12,943 nt of DNA from CAG-877 sp963589235 (GTDB taxonomy: Bacteria; Bacillota_I; Bacilli_A; RF39; UBA660): contig CAVAJX010000088.1 in the NCBI GenBank assembly GCA_963589235.1, positions 1 through 12,943 of the forward strand, given 5' to 3'. A program made the translations under genes and the position numbers. Positions within the stretch are counted from its first letter, which is position 1. The number at the start of each line of letters is the position of its first letter. The notes below the pieces were generated by a model. It worked only from the letters and a program-made list of their open reading frames with translations. It did not search any database and was not told the origin of the DNA. Below are positions 1-6,790 of this stretch, one piece after another.

Positions 1-8
1 AAAATCTT

Positions 9-64
9 AATCACTTTTTTGTATGCCTACTATACTAGGCTGTGAATAGTAACAATGTGTGATT
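9..64. other. Nested inverted repeats in the left-edge intergenic stretch
   Basis: This stretch has no gene. It holds an outer inverted repeat, AATCAC (9-14) against GTGATT (59-64), around an inner 5-bp hairpin, GCCTA (25-29) against TAGGC (36-40), with a 6-nt loop. It could be a weak structured leader, a 3' end belonging to an upstream gene outside the window, or a protein-binding site. No long T tract follows directly, so I do not call it a terminator. Function unknown. Confidence 0.25.
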
Positions 65-93
65 GAATTTTTGTTGAAAAAAATAAAAAAGTA

Positions 94-122
94 TTGAAAA
101 ATAGAAATGCATTTGATATAAT
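94..122 (+). promoter_or_regulatory. Sigma-A-type promoter for tRNA-Met
   Basis: The -35 box is TTGAAA (94-99) and the -10 box is a perfect TATAAT (117-122), with an exact 17-nt spacer. A TG-A immediately before the -10 makes it an extended -10 (TGATATAAT). The expected start of transcription is near 129, about 13 nt before the mature tRNA 5' end. Confidence 0.85.
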
Positions 123-141
123 CAATTTGTCACTTGTAAAT

Positions 142-218
142 GGCGATGTAGCTCAGCTGGCTAGAGCGTCCGGTTCATACCCGGAAGGTCGGGGGTTCAA
201 TTCCCTCCGTCGCTACCA
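142..218 (+). tRNA. tRNA-Met (CAU), elongator type, CCA encoded
   Basis: The full cloverleaf can be drawn. The acceptor stem is 142-148 with 208-214, including a G1-U72 pair. The D stem is GCTC/GAGC, the anticodon stem is TCCGG/CCGGA, and the loop TTCATAC has anticodon CAT at 176-178. The T stem is 191-195 with 203-207. The discriminator is A215 and CCA is encoded at 216-218. It closely resembles the Bacillus elongator tRNA-Met. It lacks the three consecutive G-C pairs in the anticodon stem that mark an initiator, and it does not resemble the TilS-modified tRNA-Ile2. It is transcribed alone between its own promoter and terminator. Confidence 0.95.
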
Positions 219-230
219 AATGAATGTTAG

Positions 231-258
231 CTCGGGAATTTTTCCGAGTTTTTATTTT
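231..258 (+). terminator. Rho-independent terminator after tRNA-Met
   Basis: CTCGGGA (231-237) pairs with TTCCGAG (242-248), including one G-U pair, around a 4-nt loop. It is followed by TTTTTATTTT. It lies 12 nt past the tRNA CCA, so tRNA-Met is probably a monocistronic unit. Confidence 0.85.
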
Positions 259-266
259 ACTTTTCC

Positions 267-295
267 TTTATTTTTTTATGATAATGGTGTAAAAT
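267..295 (+). promoter_or_regulatory. Probable weak promoter for tRNA-Gln and gltX
   Basis: Because a terminator sits at 231-258, a new promoter should lie in 259-311. The best -10 is TAAAAT (290-295), which would start transcription about 10 nt before the tRNA. Seventeen nt upstream there is only a poor -35, TTTATT (267-272). GATAAT (280-285) is an alternative -10. The exact position is uncertain. Confidence 0.4.
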
Positions 296-311
296 TGAAT
301 TGTTGATTTAT

Positions 312-387
312 TGCCCTATAGCCAAGTGGTAAGGCAGTGCGCTCTGACCGCACCAGTTCGTTAGTTCGAATCTAACTAGGGCAGCCA
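312..387 (+). tRNA. tRNA-Gln (CUG), CCA encoded
   Basis: The acceptor stem is TGCCCTA (312-318) with TAGGGCA (377-383), giving the U1-A72 pair typical of tRNA-Gln. The D stem is GCC/GGC and the anticodon stem is GTGCG/CGCAC. The loop CTCTGAC has anticodon CTG at 344-346, which reads CAG. The T stem is GTTAG/CTAAC, the discriminator is G384 and CCA is at 385-387. No terminator separates it from gltX, whose start codon is 30 nt downstream, so the two are probably made on one precursor and separated by 3' processing. Confidence 0.94.
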
Positions 388-417
388 ATATAAATAATAA
401 TACAGTGAGGTGTATTT

Positions 418-2079
418 ATGAATATAGATGAAAGATGCGAATTAGCTGAGATTTTATTCCCTAATATTACAAAAACTAGAGAATATTATGAAGAAATGTA
501 TCCGGAAAGAAATTTACCTGAAGGAGCAATGGTAACTAGATATGGTCCTTCTCCTACAGGAAGTGTTCATTTAGGAAACTTATATTCAGCTTTTTGCGAT
601 ATGGTTTATGCTAGACAGTCTAAAGGTGTTTTCTTTTTAAGAATTGAAGACACTGATCAAAAACGTATGGTTGAAGGTGGAATTGAAAACATTACTGGAG
701 TATTAAATGGTTTTAACATTTTACCAAGTGAAGGATATTCCTTTGGCGGAGAGTATGGACCTTATCAGCAAAGCGAAAGAACAGAAATTTATCAAACTTA
801 CGTAAAAGATTTGATTAAACAAGGACTTGCATATCCGTGTTTTATGACTGAAGAAGAACTTGCTAATATAAGAGAAGAACAAGAGATTAATAAAGTAAGA
901 ACAGGTGTATATGGTATTTATGCAGCTGATAGAGATTTATCTTTAGCTGAAATAAAAGAAAAACTTTCTAATGGAGAAGAGTATGTTATTAGATTAAAGT
1001 CTCCAGGTGATGCTTCTAAGACAATAGAAGTAGTTGACTGTATTAAGGGGAAAATGAAATTTCCTGAACATGATACAGATACAGTACTTTTAAAGAAAAA
1101 TGGAATTCCTACATATCATTTTGCTCACGCTATTGATGATCATTTAATGCATACGACTCATGTTATTAGAGGAGATGAATGGGTTTCTAGTTTGCCATTG
1201 CATATTCAATTATTTGAAGTGCTTGGTTTTGATAAAGTTCAATACGCACATATTGCACCAATTACAATTAAAGATCAAGAAACAGGTGCAATTCGTAAGT
1301 TAAGTAAAAGAAAAGATCCTTGGGCTGGAGTAAAGTTTTATGAAGAAGGTGGAATTCCAATTGAGGCTTTACATCTTTATTTAGCAACAATTACAAATAC
1401 TAATTTTGAAGAATGGTATTTAGCTAATCAAGATAAAACAATAGAAGACTTTACTTTTAGTTTTGATAAGCAAGCTATTGGCGGTACTAGTTTTGATGAA
1501 GCTAAGTTTAATAATATTTGTAAAACATATTTTTCTAGAAAGACCGGAAAAGAAGTTTTTGATGAAACACTAATCTGGGCTAAAAAGTATGATGAAGACT
1601 ACGCTGAATTATTAGAAGAAAATAAAAATGCAATGATTAAGTTTTTAAGTATTGAAAAAGATGGCCCTAGACCTAGAAAAGATATATCTAAATATAGTGA
1701 TGTTAAAGAAGAATTTTCTTATGCGATAGATTCTATGTTTGAAAATGAAAACTATTCAAAATATGATGGCGATAAGACTTATGATGTTTCTTTAGTAAGA
1801 GAATATATTAATGGTATTGATTTAGATGTTACTAATGAGGAATGGTTTAATATGACTAAGGAGTTTGCTATTAATCATGGTTATGCAGCTAGTCCTAAAG
1901 ATTTCAAAAAAAATCCAGATGATTATAAAGGACATGTTGGTGATATATGTGAGGCTGTTCGAGTTATACTTACTGGTAGAAGACAATCACCTGATTTATT
2001 TTCAATAATGAAAATACTTGGATTGGAAAAAATAAATAATAGAATTAATTATTATGAAAGAAATTTTATGAAAAAGTAG
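418..2079 (+). CDS. gltX: Glutamate--tRNA ligase (large, about 550-aa type)
   Basis: This class I aminoacyl-tRNA synthetase activates glutamate with ATP and charges tRNA-Glu in the cytoplasm. The Rossmann catalytic domain begins late, after about 38 extra N-terminal residues. It holds RYGPSPTGSVHLGN (41-54, HIGH-like signature), RIEDTD (75-80), HVIRGDEW (248-255) and KLSKRKD (294-300, KMSKS-like). The 553 aa exceed the usual 460-490 aa of bacterial GltX and fit a longer form I associate with clostridia-like genomes. The CxC...C zinc site is not evident, since only C141 lies in that area. GlnRS is unlikely because the signature is the GluRS type. The SD is GAGGTG (407-412), 5 nt before the ATG. 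Position behind tRNA-Gln suggests, but does not show, a role in mischarging tRNA-Gln for transamidation. Confidence 0.95.
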   Translation: MNIDERCELAEILFPNITKTREYYEEMYPERNLPEGAMVTRYGPSPTGSVHLGNLYSAFCDMVYARQSKGVFFLRIEDTDQKRMVEGGIENITGVLNGFNILPSEGYSFGGEYGPYQQSERTEIYQTYVKDLIKQGLAYPCFMTEEELANIREEQEINKVRTGVYGIYAADRDLSLAEIKEKLSNGEEYVIRLKSPGDASKTIEVVDCIKGKMKFPEHDTDTVLLKKNGIPTYHFAHAIDDHLMHTTHVIRGDEWVSSLPLHIQLFEVLGFDKVQYAHIAPITIKDQETGAIRKLSKRKDPWAGVKFYEEGGIPIEALHLYLATITNTNFEEWYLANQDKTIEDFTFSFDKQAIGGTSFDEAKFNNICKTYFSRKTGKEVFDETLIWAKKYDEDYAELLEENKNAMIKFLSIEKDGPRPRKDISKYSDVKEEFSYAIDSMFENENYSKYDGDKTYDVSLVREYINGIDLDVTNEEWFNMTKEFAINHGYAASPKDFKKNPDDYKGHVGDICEAVRVILTGRRQSPDLFSIMKILGLEKINNRINYYERNFMKK

Positions 2080-2102
2080 CCTAATTTACTTGGCTATTTT
2101 TT
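2071..2102 (+). terminator. Terminator overlapping the gltX stop codon
   Basis: TAGCC (2077-2081) pairs with GGCTA (2092-2096) around a 10-nt loop. The stem can be lengthened by A-U pairs from the preceding AAAAA, and TTTTTT follows. The first three bases of the core stem are the gltX TAG stop codon. The G-C content is low, so strength is probably moderate. Confidence 0.65.
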
Positions 2103-2103
2103 A

Positions 2104-2132
2104 TTGCATTTTTGTTTGCTTTATGGTATTAT
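2104..2132 (+). promoter_or_regulatory. Promoter of the TPR gene pair
   Basis: TTGCAT (2104-2109), a 17-nt spacer, then TATTAT (2127-2132) preceded by TGG (2124-2126) as an extended -10. Transcription should start near 2139, giving a leader of about 63 nt. It lies directly behind the gltX terminator. Confidence 0.65.
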
Positions 2133-2202
2133 AAACAACAAATTTATAACTATGTTGTTTTATTTACTTTATGTGATATTTATATTTAAGGTTGGTGATT
2201 TT

Positions 2203-3669
2203 ATGAATATTATTGAAGCAAAAAAAAGATTACATAAGATTTTGCATTATCCTTATCTTAATAATTATAATCATGAATTTTGTGAAAGGATACTTAAAGA
2301 ACTTAAGGATTCTAATGATGATGATTATTATTGCTTACTAGGTACTTTTCTTTTATTTGATAAAAAGTATGAAGATAGTAAGAATGCATTCTATAAAGAT
2401 TTAGAAACTGGCGGAAATTATAGTTCTTATTATGGTCTTTATAGAGTGGCTTTATATGAAAATGATTATGAAAATGCATATAAATATGCATTGTTATGTG
2501 ATGAAAAAAAAGATGCTTCAGGTGTTGATTTTTCATTACAGTCAGCTTTAGCAAATAAAACACTAAAATTGGTTTCTGAAGATGATACAAAAGATGATAC
2601 TATTATGCTTGGTAAAAATACTTTTTTTGAATTTTCAGTTAATAGATTTTATTCCAAAGCTGTTGATGCATTTAATAACAATGATATATTTGGTGTTAGA
2701 GAAAATATTGTTAATATATGTGAAAAATGTGATGTTAAAAATGTTCCTTTTAATTTTTATGAGTTGTTGAATAGTATTGACTCATTAATTTTCTTACAAA
2801 GAGATGCTTATTTTAAATCAGTTGATGAAGGGAAAAAATACAATTTTTCTACAAGAGAAGCATTAAATTATATTAATATGACTATTTATTCAGATGTTGA
2901 TAAAGCGGCAGAAATTTATGAAAAAGAAAAGAATAGATTAAAAGAAGGTACTAATCCTTTACTTATTGATTATATTGAAAAAAAAATATTAGAAAGAAAA
3001 AGATTTATTTCGCTTGAAAATAATCAATCTAGATTTTATAAATATTCTATAAACCAGGCTAAAACCACAATAAATAATGGTAATTTTGATAATGCTTTAT
3101 TATTTTGTGATAATGGATTAGATATTACTGGTTGTACTGTATTTTCATATTATAAAGGTAAAGCATTATATTTTTTAGGAAGATATGATGAAGCAATTGA
3201 TTCATTTAATAAATATTTGGAATCTGGTTCTAGTAAATTTACAGGAGCGATGCAATATTTGAAAATGTCATATGAAATACTTGGCAAAGATGAAGTAGCG
3301 TCTAAAATAGGTAATGATTATGAGACATTTGCTAATTACTTTATTAATTTATCTGAAGCTAATAGATATAAAAAAATAGGAACATCCAAAAAGGAAGGTT
3401 CTAACAATTATTCAAAAATAGGACATGTTAAGGTCGATATTAAGTCATTGGTCTCTGACGATTTGACATTAGCAGATTATGATAAATATTGTTTTAAACA
3501 AAAAATAGGTGTTGTTGCAGGATTATATGGATTTAAATCCAGTGTGAAAAAAGCTGATAAATTAATTGGTCAATTAGAAAAAAGTGCCAAAACTTCTGAA
3601 GAAAAAGAATTAGTTAAAGTAATTAAAACAAATAAAAAATTATTAATGAGTCGTGGAGGCAAAAAGTAA
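2203..3669 (+). CDS. TPR-repeat protein of unknown function, paralog 1
   Basis: A 488-aa soluble protein without signal peptide or membrane segment. It is helical and TPR-like. Two repeat-like units lie at about 42-105 (KKYEDSKNAF, then ENDYENAYKYALLC), and the best TPR is at about 314-345 (YYKGKALYFLGRYDEAIDSF), with another helix pair after it. A basic C-terminal domain (about 417-488) is shared with the next gene, around LTLADYDKY, then KIGVVAGLYGF, then TNKKLL. I chose the ATG at 2203 because AAGGTTGGTG (2188-2197) sits just before it. The longer reading from 2104 would start inside the promoter and add a hydrophobic stretch with no SD. TPR units usually mediate protein-protein contacts; partner and role are unknown. 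It is probably co-transcribed with the paralog 42 nt downstream. Confidence 0.85.
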   Translation: MNIIEAKKRLHKILHYPYLNNYNHEFCERILKELKDSNDDDYYCLLGTFLLFDKKYEDSKNAFYKDLETGGNYSSYYGLYRVALYENDYENAYKYALLCDEKKDASGVDFSLQSALANKTLKLVSEDDTKDDTIMLGKNTFFEFSVNRFYSKAVDAFNNNDIFGVRENIVNICEKCDVKNVPFNFYELLNSIDSLIFLQRDAYFKSVDEGKKYNFSTREALNYINMTIYSDVDKAAEIYEKEKNRLKEGTNPLLIDYIEKKILERKRFISLENNQSRFYKYSINQAKTTINNGNFDNALLFCDNGLDITGCTVFSYYKGKALYFLGRYDEAIDSFNKYLESGSSKFTGAMQYLKMSYEILGKDEVASKIGNDYETFANYFINLSEANRYKKIGTSKKEGSNNYSKIGHVKVDIKSLVSDDLTLADYDKYCFKQKIGVVAGLYGFKSSVKKADKLIGQLEKSAKTSEEKELVKVIKTNKKLLMSRGGKK

Positions 3670-3677
3670 TATTAGTT

Positions 3678-3708
3678 CTTTTCATTAATAATTTAATGAG
3701 GAAGTGAA
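3678..3708 (+). promoter_or_regulatory. Hairpin that masks the SD of the second TPR gene
   Basis: CATTAA (3683-3688) and TTAATG (3693-3698) form a perfect 6-bp stem with a TAAT loop. The stem continues outward as T3682-A3699, then CTTT (3678-3681) pairs with GAAG (3701-3704), with one G-U pair and one bulged G (3700). The paired 3' arm is the SD GAGGAAG of the gene starting at 3712. The structure could lower translation of the second gene relative to the first. The base pairing is visible; the regulatory effect is inferred. Confidence 0.45.
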
Positions 3709-3711
3709 TTT

Positions 3712-5193
3712 ATGTCAATTATAGACATTAGATATAAATTAAATAAAATACTTGGTTATGAAACAATAAAAGAAAATGCTTTTATTGAGTGTGAAGGTTT
3801 AGTTGAAGAACTTAAAAATTTAAATGATAATAGATATTTATTTTATAAGGCAAGATTACATTACAGAAGAAAAGAATTCGATAAAGCTAGAGAATGTTAT
3901 TTAGAAATGATAGATTCTTCTAATGATGTTTTTTCTGGATATTATGGATTATATATTTTAGATGTATTTGATAGAAATTATGAAAGTGCATTTAAAGATA
4001 TTCTTTTATGTAAAAAATATAGTGATAATTCAAATTTAGATTTAAGTTTTTATATTACACTTGCTAAAGCATGTTGTGATATTAATTCTTGTTTTGATGA
4101 ATTTTCCAATACTCAATATAATGTTGTAATTGATAAAGAAGAATGTTCTTGGAACAATAAGATGCAAAAACTTTATAATGATGCAGTTGATTGCTTTAAT
4201 AATCGTAATTATATTGAAACTGCTATTTTATTGAAAAAATTTAATAAAATTGATCATTCAGTTAATACATACTATGAGTCAGGTGTTCTTTTGAAATGTA
4301 TTAATAATTTAATTGATTTGCTTGGTAAAAAGTATTTAGAATCTGTTTTAGTAAATGGTAGTTCATCTTTATCGAGTGATGCTGATATAAAACAACTTGT
4401 TAATTTTATGCAGATGATTACGTTTGATGAATTTCCATTAGTTGAAAGAGTTTTTTATAATTATTATGATTTAATAAAAAATAATACTAGTGATGTTATT
4501 TTTCAATATATGGAAAATAGAATTTCAGAAAGAAGAAAGTTTTTGAATTTTGATTTTGAAATTAGGCATGAATATAATAAAATAATGTCTGATATTAAAA
4601 AAGCTAAGAAGGAAAAAGATTATAATAAAATAATTGAACTATCCATACTTGGAAAAGAATTGTTTAATATACCAATTTTTGATTATTATCAAGGACAAGC
4701 TTACTTTAGAATGAATATGTATGATGAATCAATAGATAAATTACGTGAATATTTAGAGACTGGTTCTGTTAAAGCAATCAAAGCAAGAGGTTATTTATCA
4801 ATTGCTTATATGTCTACTAATAATTATGAACAAGCATCTTTAGTAGAAGAAGAAATAAAGCAATTAGATGATTATTTTCTTAAATTAAATAGAAAAAAGA
4901 TTTATGCAGAAAAAAATAAATATGAAAAATTAGTTAATACTAATGATATTTCTAGTGATATAGATAAATTTATGGATGTAGAACTTTCGATTGATGAATT
5001 TTATTCTTATTCTTTTCCAAAAAAAGTAGCTTTAGTTAGACAACTTTACACTTCTAACATGAAAAAGTTGGGAGATAAATTTATGAAAGAAATTGAAAGT
5101 AACCCTTGTACTGACTTGGAAAAAAAGGTTATTTCAAAAGAAAAACAAAATAAAAAATTATATATTACAAAAGGTAAATTTGGACAAAAGTAA
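3712..5193 (+). CDS. TPR-repeat protein of unknown function, paralog 2
   Basis: A 493-aa soluble protein, clearly homologous to the upstream gene along its whole length. The N-termini match (MSIIDIRYKLNKILGY against MNIIEAKKRLHKILHY). So do the TPR at about 325-350 (YYQGQAYFRMNMYDESIDKL) and the C-terminal domain at 420-493 (LSIDEFYSYSF, KKVALVRQLYTSN, NKKLYITKG). N-terminal repeats lie at about 44-100 (RKEFDKARECYLEM, then NYESAFKDILLC). The middle part (120-270) has diverged most. SD GAGGAAGTGA (3699-3708) lies directly upstream. No terminator separates the two genes, and a strong one follows. The pair looks like a tandem duplication whose products may pair or have specialised. Function not recognised. 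Confidence 0.87.
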   Translation: MSIIDIRYKLNKILGYETIKENAFIECEGLVEELKNLNDNRYLFYKARLHYRRKEFDKARECYLEMIDSSNDVFSGYYGLYILDVFDRNYESAFKDILLCKKYSDNSNLDLSFYITLAKACCDINSCFDEFSNTQYNVVIDKEECSWNNKMQKLYNDAVDCFNNRNYIETAILLKKFNKIDHSVNTYYESGVLLKCINNLIDLLGKKYLESVLVNGSSSLSSDADIKQLVNFMQMITFDEFPLVERVFYNYYDLIKNNTSDVIFQYMENRISERRKFLNFDFEIRHEYNKIMSDIKKAKKEKDYNKIIELSILGKELFNIPIFDYYQGQAYFRMNMYDESIDKLREYLETGSVKAIKARGYLSIAYMSTNNYEQASLVEEEIKQLDDYFLKLNRKKIYAEKNKYEKLVNTNDISSDIDKFMDVELSIDEFYSYSFPKKVALVRQLYTSNMKKLGDKFMKEIESNPCTDLEKKVISKEKQNKKLYITKGKFGQK

Positions 5194-5215
5194 ATTTTGT
5201 TCTTTTTTTTTTTTT
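5182..5215 (+). terminator. Terminator of the TPR operon, with a 13-T tract
   Basis: GGACAAAA (5182-5189) pairs with TTTTGTTC (5195-5202), including one G-U pair, around the loop GTAAA. The loop contains the TAA stop codon of the preceding gene (5191-5193). Thirteen uninterrupted Ts follow (5203-5215), then one A and seven more Ts. Confidence 0.75.
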
Positions 5216-5224
5216 ATTTTTTTG

Positions 5225-5250
5225 TATAATTATATTATAGGAGAGGTGAT
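5225..5250 (+). promoter_or_regulatory. Promoter -10 and strong SD of lemA
   Basis: A perfect TATAAT (5225-5230) is followed after 8 nt by the strong SD AGGAGAGGTGAT (5239-5250), then the ATG at 5254. Transcription should start near 5237, so the leader is only about 17 nt and begins almost at the SD. No good -35 lies at 17 nt, where the region is a T tract. TTGTTC (5197-5202) would need a 22-nt spacer. Confidence 0.6.
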
Positions 5251-5253
5251 AAA

Positions 5254-5817
5254 ATGAAAAAGGGTGCAATTATTGGTTTGGTTGTTTTAGGGGTATTATT
5301 AATTTTAGTTTTTGTTGTTATTGGAAATTATAACAATATGACTACAAGTAGAGAAAATGTTGATACTAAGAGTAGTGATGTAGATGTTTATTTACAAAGA
5401 AGAGCTGATTTGATTCCTAATTTAGTAAGTACTGTTAAAGGATATATGCAACATGAGGAACAAGTTATTTCAGATATTACTACAGCAAGAGAAAATTTAT
5501 TAAATGCTAGTAGTATGTCAGAAAAAGCGACAGCAAATGATGAATTAACTAGTGCTATTAATGCTTTAGCAGTTGTAGTTGAAAATTATCCTGATTTAAA
5601 AGCTAATACAAATTTTATTAATTTACAAGATGAACTTACAGGAGCTGAAAATAGAATATCAACTGCTAGACGTGATTATAATGATGCTGTTAAGGAATAT
5701 AATACTTTAATTATTAAATTCCCTAATAATATTTTAGCTTCTATGTTTAATTTTGAGAAAGCAGAGTACTTTAAAGCAGATGAAGGAAAAACTGATGCTC
5801 CTAATGTAGAGTTCTAA
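5254..5817 (+). CDS. lemA: LemA family membrane protein
   Basis: At 187 aa it has the normal LemA length. An N-terminal membrane helix (about 4-24, GAIIGLVVLGVLLILVFVVI) follows a short MKK cytoplasmic start. An extracytoplasmic helical domain comes next. The family signature is intact: VDVYLQRRADLIPNLVSTVK (43-62), ENYPDLKANTNF (110-121) and the helical segment AENRISTARRDYNDAVKEYN (131-150). No lipobox is seen, so the N-helix is probably a membrane anchor. Family members are widespread and their molecular role is poorly defined. They often sit beside TPM-domain (YgcG-type) or HtpX genes, and here the next gene is a TPM-domain protein starting 1 nt after the stop. The two probably act together at the envelope. 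Confidence 0.93.
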   Translation: MKKGAIIGLVVLGVLLILVFVVIGNYNNMTTSRENVDTKSSDVDVYLQRRADLIPNLVSTVKGYMQHEEQVISDITTARENLLNASSMSEKATANDELTSAINALAVVVENYPDLKANTNFINLQDELTGAENRISTARRDYNDAVKEYNTLIIKFPNNILASMFNFEKAEYFKADEGKTDAPNVEF

Positions 5818-5818
5818 T

Positions 5819-6745
5819 ATGATGAAGAAAATATTTTTAGTACTAGTATTAGTACTTTTTCCTTTTAATTGCTTTGCATTAGTTACGCCAACAGATGATT
5901 TTTATATAAATGATTATGCTAATATTCTTAGTGATGATGTTGAACAATATATACTTTCTAGATCGGTTGATTTAGAAAGTAAAACTGGTGCTCAGATTGT
6001 TGTTGTAACTGTTAATAATTTAGAAGAAATTAGTTTGGAAGATTACGCTACTAAATTATTTAGAGAATTTGAGATAGGAGATTCTGTAGAAAATAATGGA
6101 TTGTTGTTACTATTATCATTAGAAGAAAGAGAATTTAGAGTAGAAGTTGGTTATGGGCTTGAAGGTGTTTTGACAGATGGTCTTACGGGTAGATATCAGG
6201 ATGAGTATATAATACCTTATTTAAAGAATGATGACTGGGATACAGGTTTAAAAACTGGATATACAGCATTTTATAAAAAATTATGTGATTATTATGAAAT
6301 TGATGCTTTAGATGATACTATTATAATTACTGATTTTGATGAATATTTAAATAATGAAGAAGATTCTGTAATTCTTACTTATTGGATTTTACTTATTTCA
6401 GCTTTTTCTATTATTGGTTTTGCACAAGGTAGTTATTGTAAAAAGATTAATAGTAAGAAGCCAGCAAAACTTAGTACGTTTTATATAGTCATTTCTTTTT
6501 TATTGTTGATGTTTCTTATTGCGATGATAATTTTGAATTCTTCTATTCTATGGATTCCAGTTTTAGTATTTAAAGAAATATTTTATTTGATAGGTAAACA
6601 TAAGTCTAAATCTGGTTCATCTATTGGTGGTTCAAGATATCGTTCCTATTCTTCACGTAGCAGTTCTTCTAGTCATTCATCTTCTATAAGGTTCTCTGGT
6701 GGAGGAGGAACATCTGGCAGTGGCGGAAGCTCGAGAAGATTTTAA
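5819..6745 (+). CDS. TPM-domain (YgcG-type) membrane protein with Ser/Gly-rich tail
   Basis: At 308 aa it has a signal peptide (1-20, cleavage likely after NCFA; the Cys is not in a proper lipobox) and an extracytoplasmic TPM domain (about 28-155). Typical TPM features are DYANILS (32-38), TGAQIVVVTVNN (56-67), LEEREFRVEVGYGLEG (101-116) and LTDGLTGRYQDEYIIPYL (118-135). Two clear membrane helices follow (about 185-203 and 219-239) and perhaps a third (241-259). The tail is low-complexity: serine-rich at 264-291, then glycine-rich, ending SSRRF. A Gly-rich RF-type end is common in YgcG-like proteins. The start lies 1 nt after the lemA stop with only a weak SD, so translation is probably coupled; the second ATG (5822) is equally possible. 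TPM proteins elsewhere were proposed to be phosphatases or PSII repair factors, but the function here is unknown. Confidence 0.88.
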   Translation: MMKKIFLVLVLVLFPFNCFALVTPTDDFYINDYANILSDDVEQYILSRSVDLESKTGAQIVVVTVNNLEEISLEDYATKLFREFEIGDSVENNGLLLLLSLEEREFRVEVGYGLEGVLTDGLTGRYQDEYIIPYLKNDDWDTGLKTGYTAFYKKLCDYYEIDALDDTIIITDFDEYLNNEEDSVILTYWILLISAFSIIGFAQGSYCKKINSKKPAKLSTFYIVISFLLLMFLIAMIILNSSILWIPVLVFKEIFYLIGKHKSKSGSSIGGSRYRSYSSRSSSSSHSSSIRFSGGGGTSGSGGSSRRF

Positions 6746-6774
6746 TAGCAAGAAAAACTTGCTATTTTTCTTTA
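6744..6774 (+). terminator. Terminator of the lemA-TPM operon
   Basis: AATAGCAAG (6744-6752) and CTTGCTATT (6758-6766) form a perfect 9-bp stem with an AAAAA loop, followed by TTTCTTTATTT. The 5' arm begins inside the TAA stop codon of the TPM gene (6743-6745). Confidence 0.85.
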
Positions 6775-6790
6775 TTTGATAAAGTATTTT

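Noticed and set aside
94..306. 70-aa plus-strand reading frame over the first tRNA
   Set aside because: It starts in the -35 box of the tRNA-Met promoter and runs through the tRNA and its terminator. It has no SD and no protein-like composition.
142..387. T-box or other riboswitch before gltX
   Set aside because: The space is taken by two tRNA genes and a terminator. Only 30 nt lie between tRNA-Gln and gltX, too short for a T-box.
2104..2202. Longer N-terminus for the first TPR protein
   Set aside because: It begins at the -35 box, before the expected transcript start, and has no SD. The paralog begins at the position matching 2203.
2312..2770. Minus- and plus-strand frames of 92 and 62 aa inside the first TPR gene
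   Set aside because: They are biased, repetitive compositions without an SD, and the TPR paralogy supports the main frame.
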